A DNA stretch of 64,000 nt, taken from contig OY723254.1 in the NCBI GenBank assembly GCA_963210315.1, forward strand, positions 1,208,379 to 1,272,378. The letters are read 5' to 3'. The notes under the pieces were generated by a model that had not been told where the DNA came from, did no database searches, and saw only the letters and a list, made by a program, of their open reading frames with translations. Shown here piece by piece: positions 1 to 10,936 of this stretch; within the stretch, counting starts at the first letter, position 1, and the number at the start of each line of letters is the position of its first letter. This DNA comes from Rhynchopus euleeides. Lineage: Eukaryota > Euglenozoa > Diplonemea > Diplonemida > Diplonemidae. Made by a program: the position numbers and the translations under genes.

Positions 1-143
1 GTGCTACTGCCCGTGCAGGGCGACACCGCCTTAAAACTTTATAACCACACACACACACACCCATGGCCACCTCTTTCGTTTCGTGAAAGTGGCGCCGAGC
101 GAACTCTGATGCCGTACTTCACGGATAACACAAAAAAGGCAAC

Positions 144-262
144 GGGTGCCTTCGCTCAGAAGTGCAGCAAAATAGCAATGTGAGAAAAATCGAGCCGCTT
201 CGCAAAACAGGCTGCAAAGTGGCCCAGTTTGACACACAGTGTGGCACAGAGCGAAGGTCCCC
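144..262. repeat. MITE, CCTTCGCTC family, copy 1
   Basis: About 119 bases bounded by an imperfect terminal inverted repeat: GTGCCTTCGCTC on the left and GAGCGAAGGTCC on the right. The interior words TCAGAAGTGCAG and GGCTGCAAAGTGGC recur in the copies near 40.6, 50.2, 57.2, 61.2 and 62.6 kb. There is no coding potential. It is a short non-autonomous inverted-repeat element. Confidence 0.6.
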
Positions 263-456
263 AGGCACTCGCCAGCAGCAACGGGATATTTCTGTGCATA
301 TGCGTCTCTAAAAAAGAATCGGGGGGTCAAATCAGGCGTGTATCTATTTCACGGAATGAAAATAGGAATTTGGGGGAAAAATATTTTTTTGCACTATTTT
401 TTTTGCACTTTTTTCCTTTGGATTTTATTGTGACCCTACTTGGTATTGGCAGAAAA

Positions 457-675
457 TTTTTATGTTCCCGGTCTTGGATGTGCTCAAACATTCAAAAGAA
501 CACATTTTCCGTGGCCAAAAAATTTTTTGCACCCGGAGGTGGGGGTGGTGGTCACTACTTTTTTGCACCATTTTCCTTTGGGTTTTCAGCAGAATTCTTC
601 TATGTTCCCGGTCTTGGATGTGCTCAAACAGTCAAAAGAACACATTTTCCGGGTGCAAAAAAATGTTGCACCTGG
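457..675. repeat. Direct duplication of about 140 bases
   Basis: Two copies of a stretch containing TATGTTCCCGGTCTTGG, followed by a CAAAAGAACACATTTTCC word, begin near 461 and 601. The T-rich, TTTTTTGCAC-containing spacer before each is also similar. No open frame with coding character crosses it. It looks like a local tandem duplication in repeat-rich intergenic DNA. Confidence 0.55.
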
Positions 676-735
676 GGGGTGGAGAGGGGGGTCGGAGGGC
701 GGTGGTGTGAGAGGCTTGCTCTCGAGCTCAAACCA

Positions 736-805
736 ACAGATGTTCACTACCGTGGCCTCCGGCGGCTGGGGGGCTCCGCCCCCCAGACCCCCCTGTGGCG
801 TGTCT
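736..805 (+). repeat. GC-rich palindromic repeat, copy 1
   Basis: About 65 bases with the core CTGGGGGGCTCCGCCCCCCAG, a near-perfect hairpin. It is preceded by GTTCACTACCGTGGCCTCC and followed by ACCCCCCTGTGGCGTG. Ten copies occur in the window. This one and copy 2 are not inside an element whose ends I could define. Confidence 0.8.
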
Positions 806-893
806 TTGCGCGACAATTTATCGTCCCCCCATGCGACATGTGCTATCTGTCAGTTGTGTTGTACTTGAGCGTATGCGACTATGGAGCCAGGCC

Positions 894-966
894 AACAGAC
901 GTTCGCTACCGTGGCCTCCGGCGGCTGGGGGGCTCCGCCCCCCACACCCCCCTGTGGCATGTGCCT
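894..966 (+). repeat. GC-rich palindromic repeat, copy 2
   Basis: Second copy, 158 bases after copy 1 and in the same orientation. One base differs in the tail (CACACCCCCC). It sits in gene-free sequence. Confidence 0.8.
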
Positions 967-2250
967 GGTCTTGGAGCCAAGTCCTTGCGCGTACGGGGCT
1001 GCGGCATGTCGGTTCCAGCACCCTCGCGGAAGGCTGGGCCCGAGCACTGATCTCTAAGAGACGAACCACCTTGCGAATGCGATCGGGTTTGCGGGCTTGC
1101 GGCCATGACATCTCGAAAGGGTCGTCATGTTTCGGGTTCGACTTGGTGGGCATCCGTGGCATGCAAGAGATGGCACACCAGGAGCCACGCAGCACCAGGT
1201 CGACCTGGATCTGATCGAGCTCAGGGGGAAGGAAGCACAGTCACCAAAGTGATATCACCGCCGGCCTCAACCACCAAACTGCAACCGCAGAAGTTCCGCT
1301 ATTCTCACAAGGGAAGGCGCCCTGGGATGTAGCAGTGATTTGTGTGCAGCGCCATCAAGTGACACTGACCGCCTTGAACAGAGAGGTAGTGTACAGATGG
1401 CGATCAGTGAGAGGGCGTGCTGTGTCCTCCCACTTCCCCATCTACCTCCATTCGTTCACCGTTGTTGATAGCGATTTTTTCGCCATTTTTTCGAATCGTA
1501 TGCATCGGTCAGGCCGAGTGAATCAAAATAGCGCAAAAATCACACCAAAATCTGTGTCTGAGGCACAGAAATCGTGCAAAAAAGCACCCAAAAAAAGTGC
1601 AAAAAACCCAAAATAGGATTTCGAAAATTGGCCAAAATACCCCCAAAATAGAGCCACACCTGGGTCAAATACATCATTCGGGCCTAACGAGCATGCAGAC
1701 AGCCGCATGCGCTCCTGGTAGGGTTCCTTCTGTTGCATAAGTAGGTTGTGTTTTGTTGCGTTGAAGGGGTGGGGTGGGGGGGGGGGGGGTGTGGGGGGCT
1801 GGGGGAGGGGGGGTGGGGATGAAACAAAAAAAATTCCAAAATAAGAGGCGAAGAAAAAAAAGATAGAAAGGAATAGGTGGGTATGGGTGGGGGGTGGGGG
1901 TGTGGGTGGGGGGGGGGGGGGTGGCCGTAGCGGTGGGGTAAAGATTACCAACACCGCCGAGGTTCAAACCGCTGCCTGGGGATGCAGGCCGCTGCACCCA
2001 GGGAGAGGGGGGGTTCGACTGCGCGAGTCTCAAAAAAGACCCGGATATGGGCATGGCCCGGTGCAGCGGATGGGGGGGCTCACAACTTGCAGCGGGAAGA
2101 TCTGTTTCCTGCAGCAGCGAAGCGCAGCACCCCCCTCACCCCCTTCCCCTCTCCTGAAGGAAGGAATGAAACAGAACCGGCGAAAGAGCACGTCGTATCA
2201 GCCACTGGGGGGGGGGGGGGGGGGGCAGGGGCTTTGAGCGCACGACTGTC
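967..2250. other. Gene-free interval with homopolymer tracts
   Basis: No frame here has coding character. The interval holds A-rich sequence around 1540-1640 and long G runs (1777-1790, 1907-1921, 2206-2225). The G runs read as C-rich tracts on the strand carrying the downstream gene. A TTCAAACC B-box-like word near 1962 does not belong to a foldable tRNA that I could see. Confidence 0.6.
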
Positions 2251-3414
2251 TTAAACAACAGTGTAGATGCTCGCCCCGTGGGACGGGATGACCGCACCGA
2301 AGGTGCCCACCACCTTGCCGACATCCGCCTTTGTCCACAGGTCCCTCACCTTCCCGGGGGTCGCCGTGAGGTCGACGGTGACCTCCAGAGAGGCAGACGT
2401 CGGGTTGTACAGAACAAAGGCGTGGCCGGTGGACAGCTTGCGCATCCACACCTCACCGCCGTCGGCAGCCACCGAGGTGCGGACACCCTGGGAACCGAGG
2501 CTGTCCTGGTTCACCGCAATCACCTCCTCGTTCAGCAGGATGTCACGCGTCGCTGCCGACACGTTGCGCAGGTCGTTGCCCATGATGAGGGGGGCCGCCA
2601 CGATGGACCAGATCGCCATCTGCGTCTTCGCCTCGTCGACCGTGATGCAGTCGTTGCCAATCAGAAGCATGTCGGGGTCGTTCCAGTGCCCGGGGGCAGC
2701 GTACTTCGCAATCACCTCGCCGTACTGCCCCCAGTGCGCGATGATGTTGGCCAGGGAGTTCCAGTTGCACTGGATGTCGGCGTAGTTCCTCCACAGGTTG
2801 CAGTGCGACGAGATCATCGCGTCGAAGGGCTTCGTGCTCTCATTCGACCCCAGGTAGGCGGGCCACGAGCAGGAGTACACAATGTCACGCCCACACCCCT
2901 TCAGCGCCTCCCCCATGGCGGGGTACCCCACCGGGTAGTACGACGCATCCCCGCACCCATCCACCTTCATGTAGTCGACGCCCCAGCTGGCAAAGGTCTC
3001 GGCGTCAAGCTTCTCGTAGCCCTTCGAGGCGGGGTAGCCTGCGCAGGTGTTGGGGCTCTCCGCAGTGTAGAGGCCGAAGTTGACGTTCTTCGCATGCATG
3101 TAGTCACCGAGGGCCTTCATGCCGGAGGGGAAACGCGTCGTGTCGGCAGACAGCTTGCCGTCGGAACCCCGCCCTGTCTTGTTCATCCAGCAGTCATCGA
3201 TGTGGATGGAGTTGTAACCGGCCCCCGCAAATCCACCGGAGACAAGCGCATCCGTCTGTGCCTTGTAGAGCTGCTCGTTGATGCAGGCATCGGGGTACTT
3301 CGCACAGTCGATGTTGCACCTGAAGATTTCCCAGCTCATCCAACCCATCGGGGGCGTGGGGGCGAGGTTCGCAGCAACTGCTGCCGACAGCAGCAGAGAC
3401 GGCATGGGTGACAT
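2251..3414 (-). CDS. Secreted alpha-galactosidase, GH27
   Basis: A 387-residue single-exon protein. Residues 1-16 form a short hydrophobic signal peptide (MSPMPSLLLSAAVAAN), so it is probably secreted or lysosomal. The GH27 opening motif PTPPMGWMSWEIFRCNID follows, then NSIHIDDCW. The nucleophile segment DYMKVDGC and the acid/base segment GHWNDPDMLLIGN both keep their aspartates. A small C-terminal beta domain ends in ASIYTVV. Enzymes of this family remove terminal alpha-galactose from oligosaccharides, galactomannan and glycolipids, and length and motif order are typical. I chose the ATG at 3414 because the signal peptide begins there and the sequence CCCAAAG/ATAATG gives an AG three bases upstream. 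An in-frame upstream ATG at 3555 would bury the signal peptide. Function is confident; the natural substrate is not known. Confidence 0.93.
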   Translation of the reverse strand: MSPMPSLLLSAAVAANLAPTPPMGWMSWEIFRCNIDCAKYPDACINEQLYKAQTDALVSGGFAGAGYNSIHIDDCWMNKTGRGSDGKLSADTTRFPSGMKALGDYMHAKNVNFGLYTAESPNTCAGYPASKGYEKLDAETFASWGVDYMKVDGCGDASYYPVGYPAMGEALKGCGRDIVYSCSWPAYLGSNESTKPFDAMISSHCNLWRNYADIQCNWNSLANIIAHWGQYGEVIAKYAAPGHWNDPDMLLIGNDCITVDEAKTQMAIWSIVAAPLIMGNDLRNVSAATRDILLNEEVIAVNQDSLGSQGVRTSVAADGGEVWMRKLSTGHAFVLYNPTSASLEVTVDLTATPGKVRDLWTKADVGKVVGTFGAVIPSHGASIYTVV

Positions 3415-5803
3415 TATCTTTGGGATGGGTTGTAGTAAGATACGCTTCGATCCTGACGAAGGGGGGCGGGAGGAGGGGGATTTACATGGCTGTCCAAAAG
3501 TGAGGTGCGGTAGGCAAGCCACCTCATGCCACACGCCAGACTGTTTCCCATGCAAGCAATGTGGATGGAGGGGCAGGGTGGGGGCGGGCGAGGGGGAGGT
3601 CAGGTCGTCACTCTGCTGCGTTGAAAGCCGCTGCTGCCGCTGCCATTACCGCTGCCGTTGCGGGACAGGAGGGGGCGGTGGGGTGGGGTGGGGGGTGACA
3701 CAAGGGCGGAGAGGGTGGCTGCTGGTCGCAGTGATTAAAGGGCACCTAGAGATGCGGGGGAGGGGAGTGGGTGTGGTGGGAACCATGGATCATCAGCCCA
3801 GTAATATCAACGTTGCGCCCAACACCCACCCGCCTGCCCGGGGGTGTCGGGGGGGAAGAGGTGGGGTTCGGGGTTTGCAAGCCTGAGAAGCGGAAAAAAT
3901 ACGCACTCCTTTCGCTTGGTTTAAGTAATAACTCGGCTTTTGTAACTACGCTTGAGAGAAGAAAGGCAGAGACAGGCAGAGCAAGGGTGTGGTGAAGGCA
4001 TTGGGGATCTGAGAAATAACCCCCCCCCTTCGAGGGGCACAGCCGTGAATCTCGCAGCAGGCGATGCGTGGATCGTGCGGCAGTGTCAGCGCCGTGCCTC
4101 TCCAAGTGGAGGGTATTCCAGTGTATCCACCAATGCAAACACACACTCACACCAACACTACCTGAATAGTCCTGCTCCCACTCCCCATAGATTGAGGCCT
4201 GTGGCTTCTCCCGAATATGCGGTTTCCTGTGGTATTGCCATACCTTTGTTTGTGCGCTGGTTCGTTTCCTGTGCGGGGTACATGGGTGAACACATGCGCT
4301 GTCATCAGTCTTCTTTGCTAGAGACCAGGAGCCTGGTTAACGCATAAAGCAGAGCGTCGGGAGGGGAGAAGACCGGGGGGTGGCAAAGGCAAATCATCGA
4401 GTCGAGTGGAATGAAAAAGACAAGGCGGACAACATAATCCGCCTGTCTGCAAACCACTCCATCGGGGCCGGAGTGAGGGGTTTGAAGCAGAGGGGGGGAG
4501 GAGGAGGAGAGGGGCAGTGCAGGAGACCTGCAGTGCGCCGCGGCAGACTTCAGCAGAAAGGCCAAAAACAAATATCTCGGCAAAAAAAATCAAGAAAACC
4601 CGGAATCGAGGTTTTGACTGCGGGGCAAAGGAATGGGAAGGGGGGGGGGAGAAGGGGATACGGTACGATAGGAGGGGAAGGAAGAAGAGGCACACGACTC
4701 AACCACATGTGTGCTAGTAGCAGGTGGGGAGGTGGGGGGGGAGCAGCCGAAAGGGCCACACACCCTCCACATCCCACACCCCAGACTTAACACATCACGA
4801 GAGTAAAAATACACGGCAAGGTGGAGGAGAGGAGGAGGAGGGAGTGGGGGGAGGGGGGGAGCGGGACACACTGCGCACTCTTCCTGCCACCTTTTTCTTT
4901 CTTTGTTTTGAACAAAAGAAGCAAATCGGTGGTGGGGGCGGAGGGGGCAAGGAAGCCCCCGCTGAACATCACTCCGGGATCGCGCATAATTTTTTGATGA
5001 GGCGATCTGCACCGTGAGGCTCAGAAGGGGCAGGCACAGAAATTGAACAGCTTTTTTCATGCAGCCGACACGACGCCACGCAAGTTGAGAGGCGGGGGGG
5101 GGGGGGGGGGGGGATGGTGGGGGTGGGGACAGCGGGGACAGAAGCCAGCGCCGCCATCATGTGAGGGCAGAGACTGGGAGACTAGGGTGGGAGGGGGGGT
5201 GGGGGAGGGAGACATAACTCAAAAGCCTTCTACATTCTGCATTCTCCACGGGGGATGCTTGCGCCTGCAATCTGCGAACACCCCGCACGACAACACACGT
5301 TGAGTTGGGTTGAAAACATACACATCCCCCCCCGTTGGGTTTGGGCCCGGGACAACCTTACCTCCCCCCCCCCCTCTGACCCGCCACGGCAACACAGCTG
5401 GGGACAGCCATGCTGCCGCCGCACCCAAACTCCCTGCCCGTCAAAAGCCTGGCGGGCTTACACCCCCTCACTTCACAGCAGCTGCAGAGGGCACCGCCCC
5501 CGACCTCCAGGTCCCTGCTGATTCACCCTCTAGTTGCTGCTGGTTGCAGCTCACACATACACACGGGAACCGTTCTATTGCAGTGCAGTGGACAGCACAC
5601 CGAACACACGCTGATCGGGGTGTGAGGTGTCTACTGCTACACACGCACGCACCGCTAAAGCCTGGCGCATTCCCCTGGGTTCGTTCGGATTGGTGGAAGC
5701 GGTATTTTCACCGACTATCAATCTGACTATCCATCTTCACCCGCACACTGAGAATCTCTTTCCACTGCCACCGCCAGCCGGGCTCGCTGTAACCCCGGAG
5801 GGC
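3415..5803. other. Intergenic, no gene seen
   Basis: About 2.4 kb with G-rich, C-rich and purine-rich tracts, including a G run at 5093-5113. All frames look like shadows of low-complexity sequence. A word resembling CTCGGCTYTTGYAACT occurs near 3930 and again near 28068, so a dispersed repeat may be present. Confidence 0.5.
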
Positions 5804-6643
5804 CTACAGCTTGCTCCCGTAGCCCAGCTCGGCACCGCCTGTCAGCATGTGGTCCACCCCCGTGGTGAAGGACAGGTCTGCAGCGATGGTGAGGCACAGC
5901 CGCCCGCTCTCCTCAATGGTGCCCTTCCTCCCCAGCACCTGCACCATGTCGCCCTGGCGGCGCACCTGCGCCGGGTCGTCGGCTTGCGCGGAGAGCTTCT
6001 CCCAGAGGGGCGTCCAGACGTTGCCCGGGGAGACAACGTTCACACGGACATGGTTGTCCGCCTCATCGATGGCGAGCGCCTTGGAGAAGGACGTGATGGC
6101 TCCCTTCGACGCGGCGTATGTGCAGGCACCCTTCTGCCCGAAGGCGCCGACAAACGAGGACATGTTGATAATGTTGCCTCTCCGCTGACGGAGGTAGGGC
6201 AGTGCGGCTTTGCACGCCACAAAGAAGGAGAAGAAGTTGAGCTGCATCAGCGACGTGGCGTCCTTCAGCGTGAACTCATCTATGGTGCCGTGCGGGGGGT
6301 GCGACCCGACGTTGTTGATGAGGCAGTCAATCCCGCCGAATTCACGCACGACATCCTGGATGAGGGACTCGATGCGGCCTGAGTCGTTCATATCTGCGAC
6401 GAAATACTTCACGCGGTTCTTCGCCCCGCGGGAACGCACTGTGCTGCACAGCTCACGCTCCAACGCCTCCCCGTCAGAGAGGAGGCGGGCACAGAAGGCG
6501 ACATGTGCCCCTGCCTCCAGAAAGACACGCACACACCCTTCGCCGATGCCGTGCGTCCCACCCGTCACCAGCACGACCTTGCCAGCATACCGCCCTGCAA
6601 GCCCGGTGGGGTTCCGAACAAACGACGCAGTGTCCCCGGGCAT
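5804..6643 (-). CDS. Short-chain dehydrogenase, 17-beta-HSD14-like
   Basis: A 279-residue Rossmann-fold oxidoreductase. The dinucleotide-binding motif TGGTHGIGEG is at about residues 27-36. NNVG follows near residue 107, then the catalytic serine in NMSS, and the YAASK active-site Tyr and Lys. The C-terminal part carries SPGNVWTPLWEKLSAQ and ends with TGGAELGYGSKL. That pattern is characteristic of the HSD17B14 (DHRS10) subfamily, which oxidises hydroxysteroids or related secondary alcohols with NAD. No signal peptide or membrane segment is visible, so it is probably cytosolic. An upstream in-frame extension exists but is low-complexity and lies before an AG at CCGAG/TCGATG. I therefore start at 6643. 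The steroid specificity of the human enzyme cannot be assumed here. Confidence 0.9.
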   Translation of the reverse strand: MPGDTASFVRNPTGLAGRYAGKVVLVTGGTHGIGEGCVRVFLEAGAHVAFCARLLSDGEALERELCSTVRSRGAKNRVKYFVADMNDSGRIESLIQDVVREFGGIDCLINNVGSHPPHGTIDEFTLKDATSLMQLNFFSFFVACKAALPYLRQRRGNIINMSSFVGAFGQKGACTYAASKGAITSFSKALAIDEADNHVRVNVVSPGNVWTPLWEKLSAQADDPAQVRRQGDMVQVLGRKGTIEESGRLCLTIAADLSFTTGVDHMLTGGAELGYGSKL

Positions 6644-7614
6644 CGACTCGGAAGGGGGTGAGGGTGGGGTGTGGGTGTGGTGTCTGCAGGGAGTGTCTAG
6701 GGGGGGTTGTAGGGGCCAGCGGCAATTTTTCCCGGGAGGAGTGTGGCAGGGGGGAGGGTGGGTAGTGAAATAGAAGTAGAAGGGAGCACAAGAATGATCA
6801 CCCTTCACTCGGGGAGGAGTGTAGCAGGGGGGGAAGCCCTGATGTGATAAAGTTAGAAGAGGGGGGGGGGGGGTGGGGAGGGCCAGGTTATAGTGTGCGT
6901 TGCGCGCCTTCTCAGCTGGGCCCTCCGTCTCTCTCGGTCTGCCCCCCCAGGCGGGGGAGGGGAGGGGGAGGGGGCGGTTGCCTGCCACATACACGCCCCA
7001 CCCCATCCCGCACCCCCCCCCCCCACCCCGCTGCTGCCTTTCTGTCACTGTGTGGGGGCTAGCTGGCTCCACGGCAAGACTGCAGCTCACTTTGCACCCC
7101 CCTGGCATGCATGGTTGCTGCTGTTCCGACTCTCGCAAGCCGATTTGCGAGCCCATAAGCTGCTGGGAACGTCTAAAAATACCCCCCCCCCCTCTCCTGG
7201 CATCTACAGCGTTCGCAGAAATGTCAATACTCCTCCAGCACAGAGGGGCGCTGCACTGTCACATTGCCCAGTTGGCTTGAAGATCGCGTTCGCACCCCTC
7301 ATCCTTCCTGGGAGAGGCGGGACACAGCAAAAACGCGTTTTGCCGAATGGCATCGAGAAGGCAAGGAATGGCGAAACGTGCCTACAAAGGAATGCGCTGC
7401 TCGTCAGGCCTGCACACTGCGGGTCCCTCGGGGCATTGTCTCGTTTCGTCTTGGATAACCACATCGCGTCGGGCTTCAGGGGAAAACTCGCATCACCCCC
7501 CCTCTCACACGGCGTGCGATAGGCTTTTCGCAACAGTGTGCCGAACGCACCGAGTCACATCCTAATTGCTTCTTCTCTCAGATTCCCTGCTGCACCTCTG
7601 GCTCCCCCCCGACA
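6644..7614. other. Intergenic, no gene seen
   Basis: G- and C-rich sequence with a C run at 7014-7024 and another at 7185-7193. No frame shows coding character. Confidence 0.5.
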
Positions 7615-8934
7615 TCACGGGCGAATCATGTGTATCAGCACGAGGGAGTTTGCTAGGATGAAAACCGTGATCGCGAGGAGAAGCTTCCAGGAATACTTCT
7701 GCTCGGAAGCCTTCTGCAGGCTCTTCTGAGCTGCATCCACTCCGCCACGGGTGTCACGCGCGTGCTGGTCGATCTCCCGCACCTGATCCGCTTGATAGGA
7801 CAGGTGCGCGTTGATGACCTCCGACATGGTGGCAATCTCCTGCACCTTCTCCTGGATCTCCTCCATGTCGTACGCCTCATCCTTCAGGGTCGCCAGCAGC
7901 GCCTCGTTGGACATCGAGGCACGGGCATCGTCACCACCCCCGTGCTCCTCTGACTCCTCCCCCACACCCACAGGGAGGCTGCCGCCCCCTCCCCCACCTC
8001 CCCCACCTCCGCTGCGTCCAGCACCCTCCCCGCGACGATGCATGCTGCGAGATGCCGCACGCTCGGCAGCACCGCCATCGGCATTGCCAGCCTCACCCGC
8101 AGGCGTCCCAAACAGCTTGTTGAGGTGGTGCCCCATCGCAGCAGGGTCCAGCATCTTCGCCGTTGCCTTGGTGATCTCATTCACGTTCTGCACTGCGTAG
8201 TTTGCGGCGGCGATGCCACCCCCAGCCCCTTCCGGCTGTGCAGCCCCGCCAGAACCATCCTGCCTGCGGGAAGCGGAGGCGGTGGGTGACCCGGTGTGGT
8301 GTGTTCGGCTCGGCTGCTCCGCCTGCTGCAGTTTGTTCTCCAGCCGTTTCCGCCTGCGCAGCACAATCCCCTCCCTGTGGTCCGCACACTGCTGCTGCAT
8401 CTGCTGCTGTGTCCGCAGCGTCTGCGCAAGGGAGAAGAGCTGCGAGTCAGCCTCCTCCAGCTCCGCCAGCAGCACCTCCGACACCACAGAGTACATCCCG
8501 TATTGGGAGGGGGTGGTTGGGGTCTTCTGAAACGAGAGGAGTGCGCCGATGAGCCGCCCGGCAGAGGCGCGCTTTGCGGCTGTCTCCTCTGCAGCGCGGA
8601 AGTGTGTCAGCATCTCCTGCACCTTGCCCCTGGTGTCGCTGAGCATGCGGGACACCACGATGACCTTTCCGGAGGTGCCGCTGTCGGAGCCGGTGCTCCG
8701 GAGCCCGTCGCGGCACACCCCATCCACCTCCCGACGCACGCGGTTCACCACATTCTGCAGGTCCTTCAGGGCACGGAGTTCCGTGCCCTGTTGCGCCGCT
8801 GCGGCCTTCGGGGGGGTGGGTTTGGAGGCGGCGGCGGTGCCGGCGGCGGCCTTGCCCTGATTTTTACGCCCCGACTCCCAGAGGGCCCGCAGGTCAGGCG
8901 TCACATCGTGTGCGGCCACCCCGGGTGGGGGCAT
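7615..8934 (-). CDS. Qa-SNARE, syntaxin-like
   Basis: A 439-residue tail-anchored protein. The N-terminal half is helical and Gln/Arg rich. A low-complexity Gly/Ser/Glu linker spans about residues 300-345. A SNARE motif follows from about residue 360 (DEAYDMEEIQEKVQEIATMS onward). The central SYQADQVREIDQHA segment places a Gln at the zero layer, as in Qa-SNAREs. One C-terminal membrane helix (LLLAITVFILANSLVLI) ends just before the stop, as expected for a membrane-fusion protein. The long N-terminus and linker resemble the ER/Golgi syntaxin-18/Ufe1 and syntaxin-5 groups more than plasma-membrane syntaxins, but I cannot place it firmly. The start is supported by CCGCAG/CCAAATG, an acceptor-like AG four bases before the ATG. 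Confidence 0.85.
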   Translation of the reverse strand: MPPPGVAAHDVTPDLRALWESGRKNQGKAAAGTAAASKPTPPKAAAAQQGTELRALKDLQNVVNRVRREVDGVCRDGLRSTGSDSGTSGKVIVVSRMLSDTRGKVQEMLTHFRAAEETAAKRASAGRLIGALLSFQKTPTTPSQYGMYSVVSEVLLAELEEADSQLFSLAQTLRTQQQMQQQCADHREGIVLRRRKRLENKLQQAEQPSRTHHTGSPTASASRRQDGSGGAAQPEGAGGGIAAANYAVQNVNEITKATAKMLDPAAMGHHLNKLFGTPAGEAGNADGGAAERAASRSMHRRGEGAGRSGGGGGGGGGGSLPVGVGEESEEHGGGDDARASMSNEALLATLKDEAYDMEEIQEKVQEIATMSEVINAHLSYQADQVREIDQHARDTRGGVDAAQKSLQKASEQKYSWKLLLAITVFILANSLVLIHMIRP

Positions 8935-9102
8935 TTGGCTGCGGCGATGGGGCGGGTGGTAGTGTAGGCACAGAGGCACCCCCCTGTTGCCTTTCCCCCC
9001 CAGGAAAGGGCCTGTGGATCGGGCGTGGCGTGAGAACTTCGATTTTGGTGCGATACGGTGGTTGCACTGAATTCGACGCAAAAAAAATCTGGGCGCCTTG
9101 GT

Positions 9103-9907
9103 CAGGGTTTCCCCGAATAGCCACCGAGGCCAAAAGTCGTGGCTAAAAACAGTCTGGTCTGCAACCCCCCCTAAAAAAAATTTTCTCGCGCGCCTTCGGC
9201 GCGCTCGGCCTCGGCCAATTTGTGCGTACGCACATGAGGCGCTACGCTCTATCTACCTCGTCTCTCCAGAATTCAAATGATCAGTTTTTCGCGACGAGAA
9301 GCAGAACGAGAAGTTGAGCGTCGGAGGGGCGTCGTTTGAGGAGGAGGCACAGCCAACACCCGCTGGCTCGAGAGATCCGACGCCTTGATCTCAGAGAGCA
9401 TAAAAGCATGGGAAGCGTACTGCCTCTTCCATGTCAGGTTCCGGGCCTTGCACTGTGCAAGCAACACAGCCTGGTCCCCTGAGTTCGCTCCGTAGTCGAA
9501 TCGGAGTGTGGAGAGTTGCACGCGGCTGTTGCTCTTCGGTGCAAAGCCAAAGCTCGCACGATCCTTTTGCGTCCTTTCTGGAGGCATGTTGACAGTCAAG
9601 CACCAGGACAGTAGGTACTCGTGTGCGTCTGCAAGGGTGCATGATGATAGGAATGAACGTGGCGTGTGGTACGACAGGTGGCGTGCGCAAAAAATACCTC
9701 CGGCCAACGCAAAACCTACCCGGTCGTCTTCCGTCAGGCTGACCTACCCAAGTCCTTTAGACCACCCCTCCTCTGTGACCCCCTCCTAGTGGCCCACCTC
9801 CGAAAAATCCTAAAAAAATACCCCATGGCTATTTAGCCATCGCCGGATTTTCGAAAAATCCTAAAATTTGGCCCAAATGGCTAAATAGCCACGTCGGGGA
9901 AACCCTG
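9103..9907. mobile_element. Non-autonomous hAT element (805 bp)
   Basis: Begins CAGGGTTTCCCCGA and ends with the near-inverse TCGGGGAAACCCTG. It is flanked on both sides by the perfect 8-bp direct repeat GCCTTGGT (9095-9102 and 9908-9915). A CAGGG terminus with an 8-bp target duplication is diagnostic of the hAT superfamily. Subterminal copies of TAGCCA/TGGCTA words lie inside both ends. The 144-codon frame at 9273-9707 (minus) shows no transposase features, so it must be mobilised in trans. Confidence 0.92.
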
Positions 9908-9915
9908 GCCTTGGT

Positions 9916-10936
9916 GGGTGGTGGAGGCTGCATCAAGGGCATGATGGCCGGACATGTGTTCGGTGCGTCATCAACGCGCCGCACTGTGACAGTTGAAGAT
10001 TCACGCGAAATACCATACTGCAGCGTCCAGAAAGGGAGGGGGAAAAGAGGGTGGGGGCGTGTGTGTGTGTGTGTTTCGCCCGCATGCAGGTGTGGCTGCT
10101 GTTTCCTTCACACCGCCCACCGCCTGCGGCCTTCCAACCCGTCTCCCACCCCTGCCCCTTTGCACCATTCCTTCCCAGTATACTGCGTTGCTTGAAAAGA
10201 CAGTCCGCTTGAGATAAATAAAATCCGATGGGAGGGGGTGGCGGGCGAGCGAGAAGGCGCGGAGGTTTTGAACATTCACCTCACGGCCGCTCCCTCCCCA
10301 CTGCAGCACCGCAGTGCTCACACCTGGACCACACTGAGCGCCTGCTCTTTGATGCACACGCCATCTGCGGCAGACACCCAACACGACACAGAGCCGATGG
10401 TAAGTTTGTTGCTCTCGGGAGATGAGTCAAGGGAGGCGGGGTGGGTAGAGGGGGGGGTGGGTGGGTGGTAGCTATCGCACACAGAGGCAGTGTCACGGTC
10501 GCTGGTGCCGCGGCACCACTCGACGAACCACCTCACGTCATGCCAGGGGCAGGGTTAGCAGTCCCGGAGATGGGGGGGGGGGGGGCGGGGAGGATTGCCC
10601 CTGTTTGCACGGTGGTCTTTCTTCCAGGGTTGCGGCGCTTATTTTCTTGCGGGGTGCCTGACGACAATGCGGCCCGCTCGGAAGGGTGTCCAAGGAGGGG
10701 GTCCGGTTGAAACACAGTGCACTACAGAAACAGTTCGCAGGAGGGGGGTGTGGGGGGGTGGGGGTAACTTGCTGCATCAGCAGAGCACCAGCCTGCGCCC
10801 AGTGTGTCCCGAGCTGCTCCATGGCGCCAGGATACCCACCCGAACCCCCTCCCGCAACACGCCGTGCCTTGGGTGGTGCGAGTCAGCCAGAGCACCCGAC
10901 AGAGGGCAGCGTGTGGCTCCTTCCCACAGATGTGCA
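9916..10936. other. Intergenic, no gene seen
   Basis: Contains a GT-repeat tract near 10060-10073 and G runs at about 10572-10586. No convincing coding frame. Confidence 0.5.

Noticed and set aside
1930-1990. tRNA-like B-box near TTCAAACC
   Set aside because: No matching A-box at proper spacing and no cloverleaf could be drawn.
2278-3411. 377-codon plus-strand frame
   Set aside because: Complete overlap with the alpha-galactosidase on the other strand, with Arg/Val/His-rich shadow composition.
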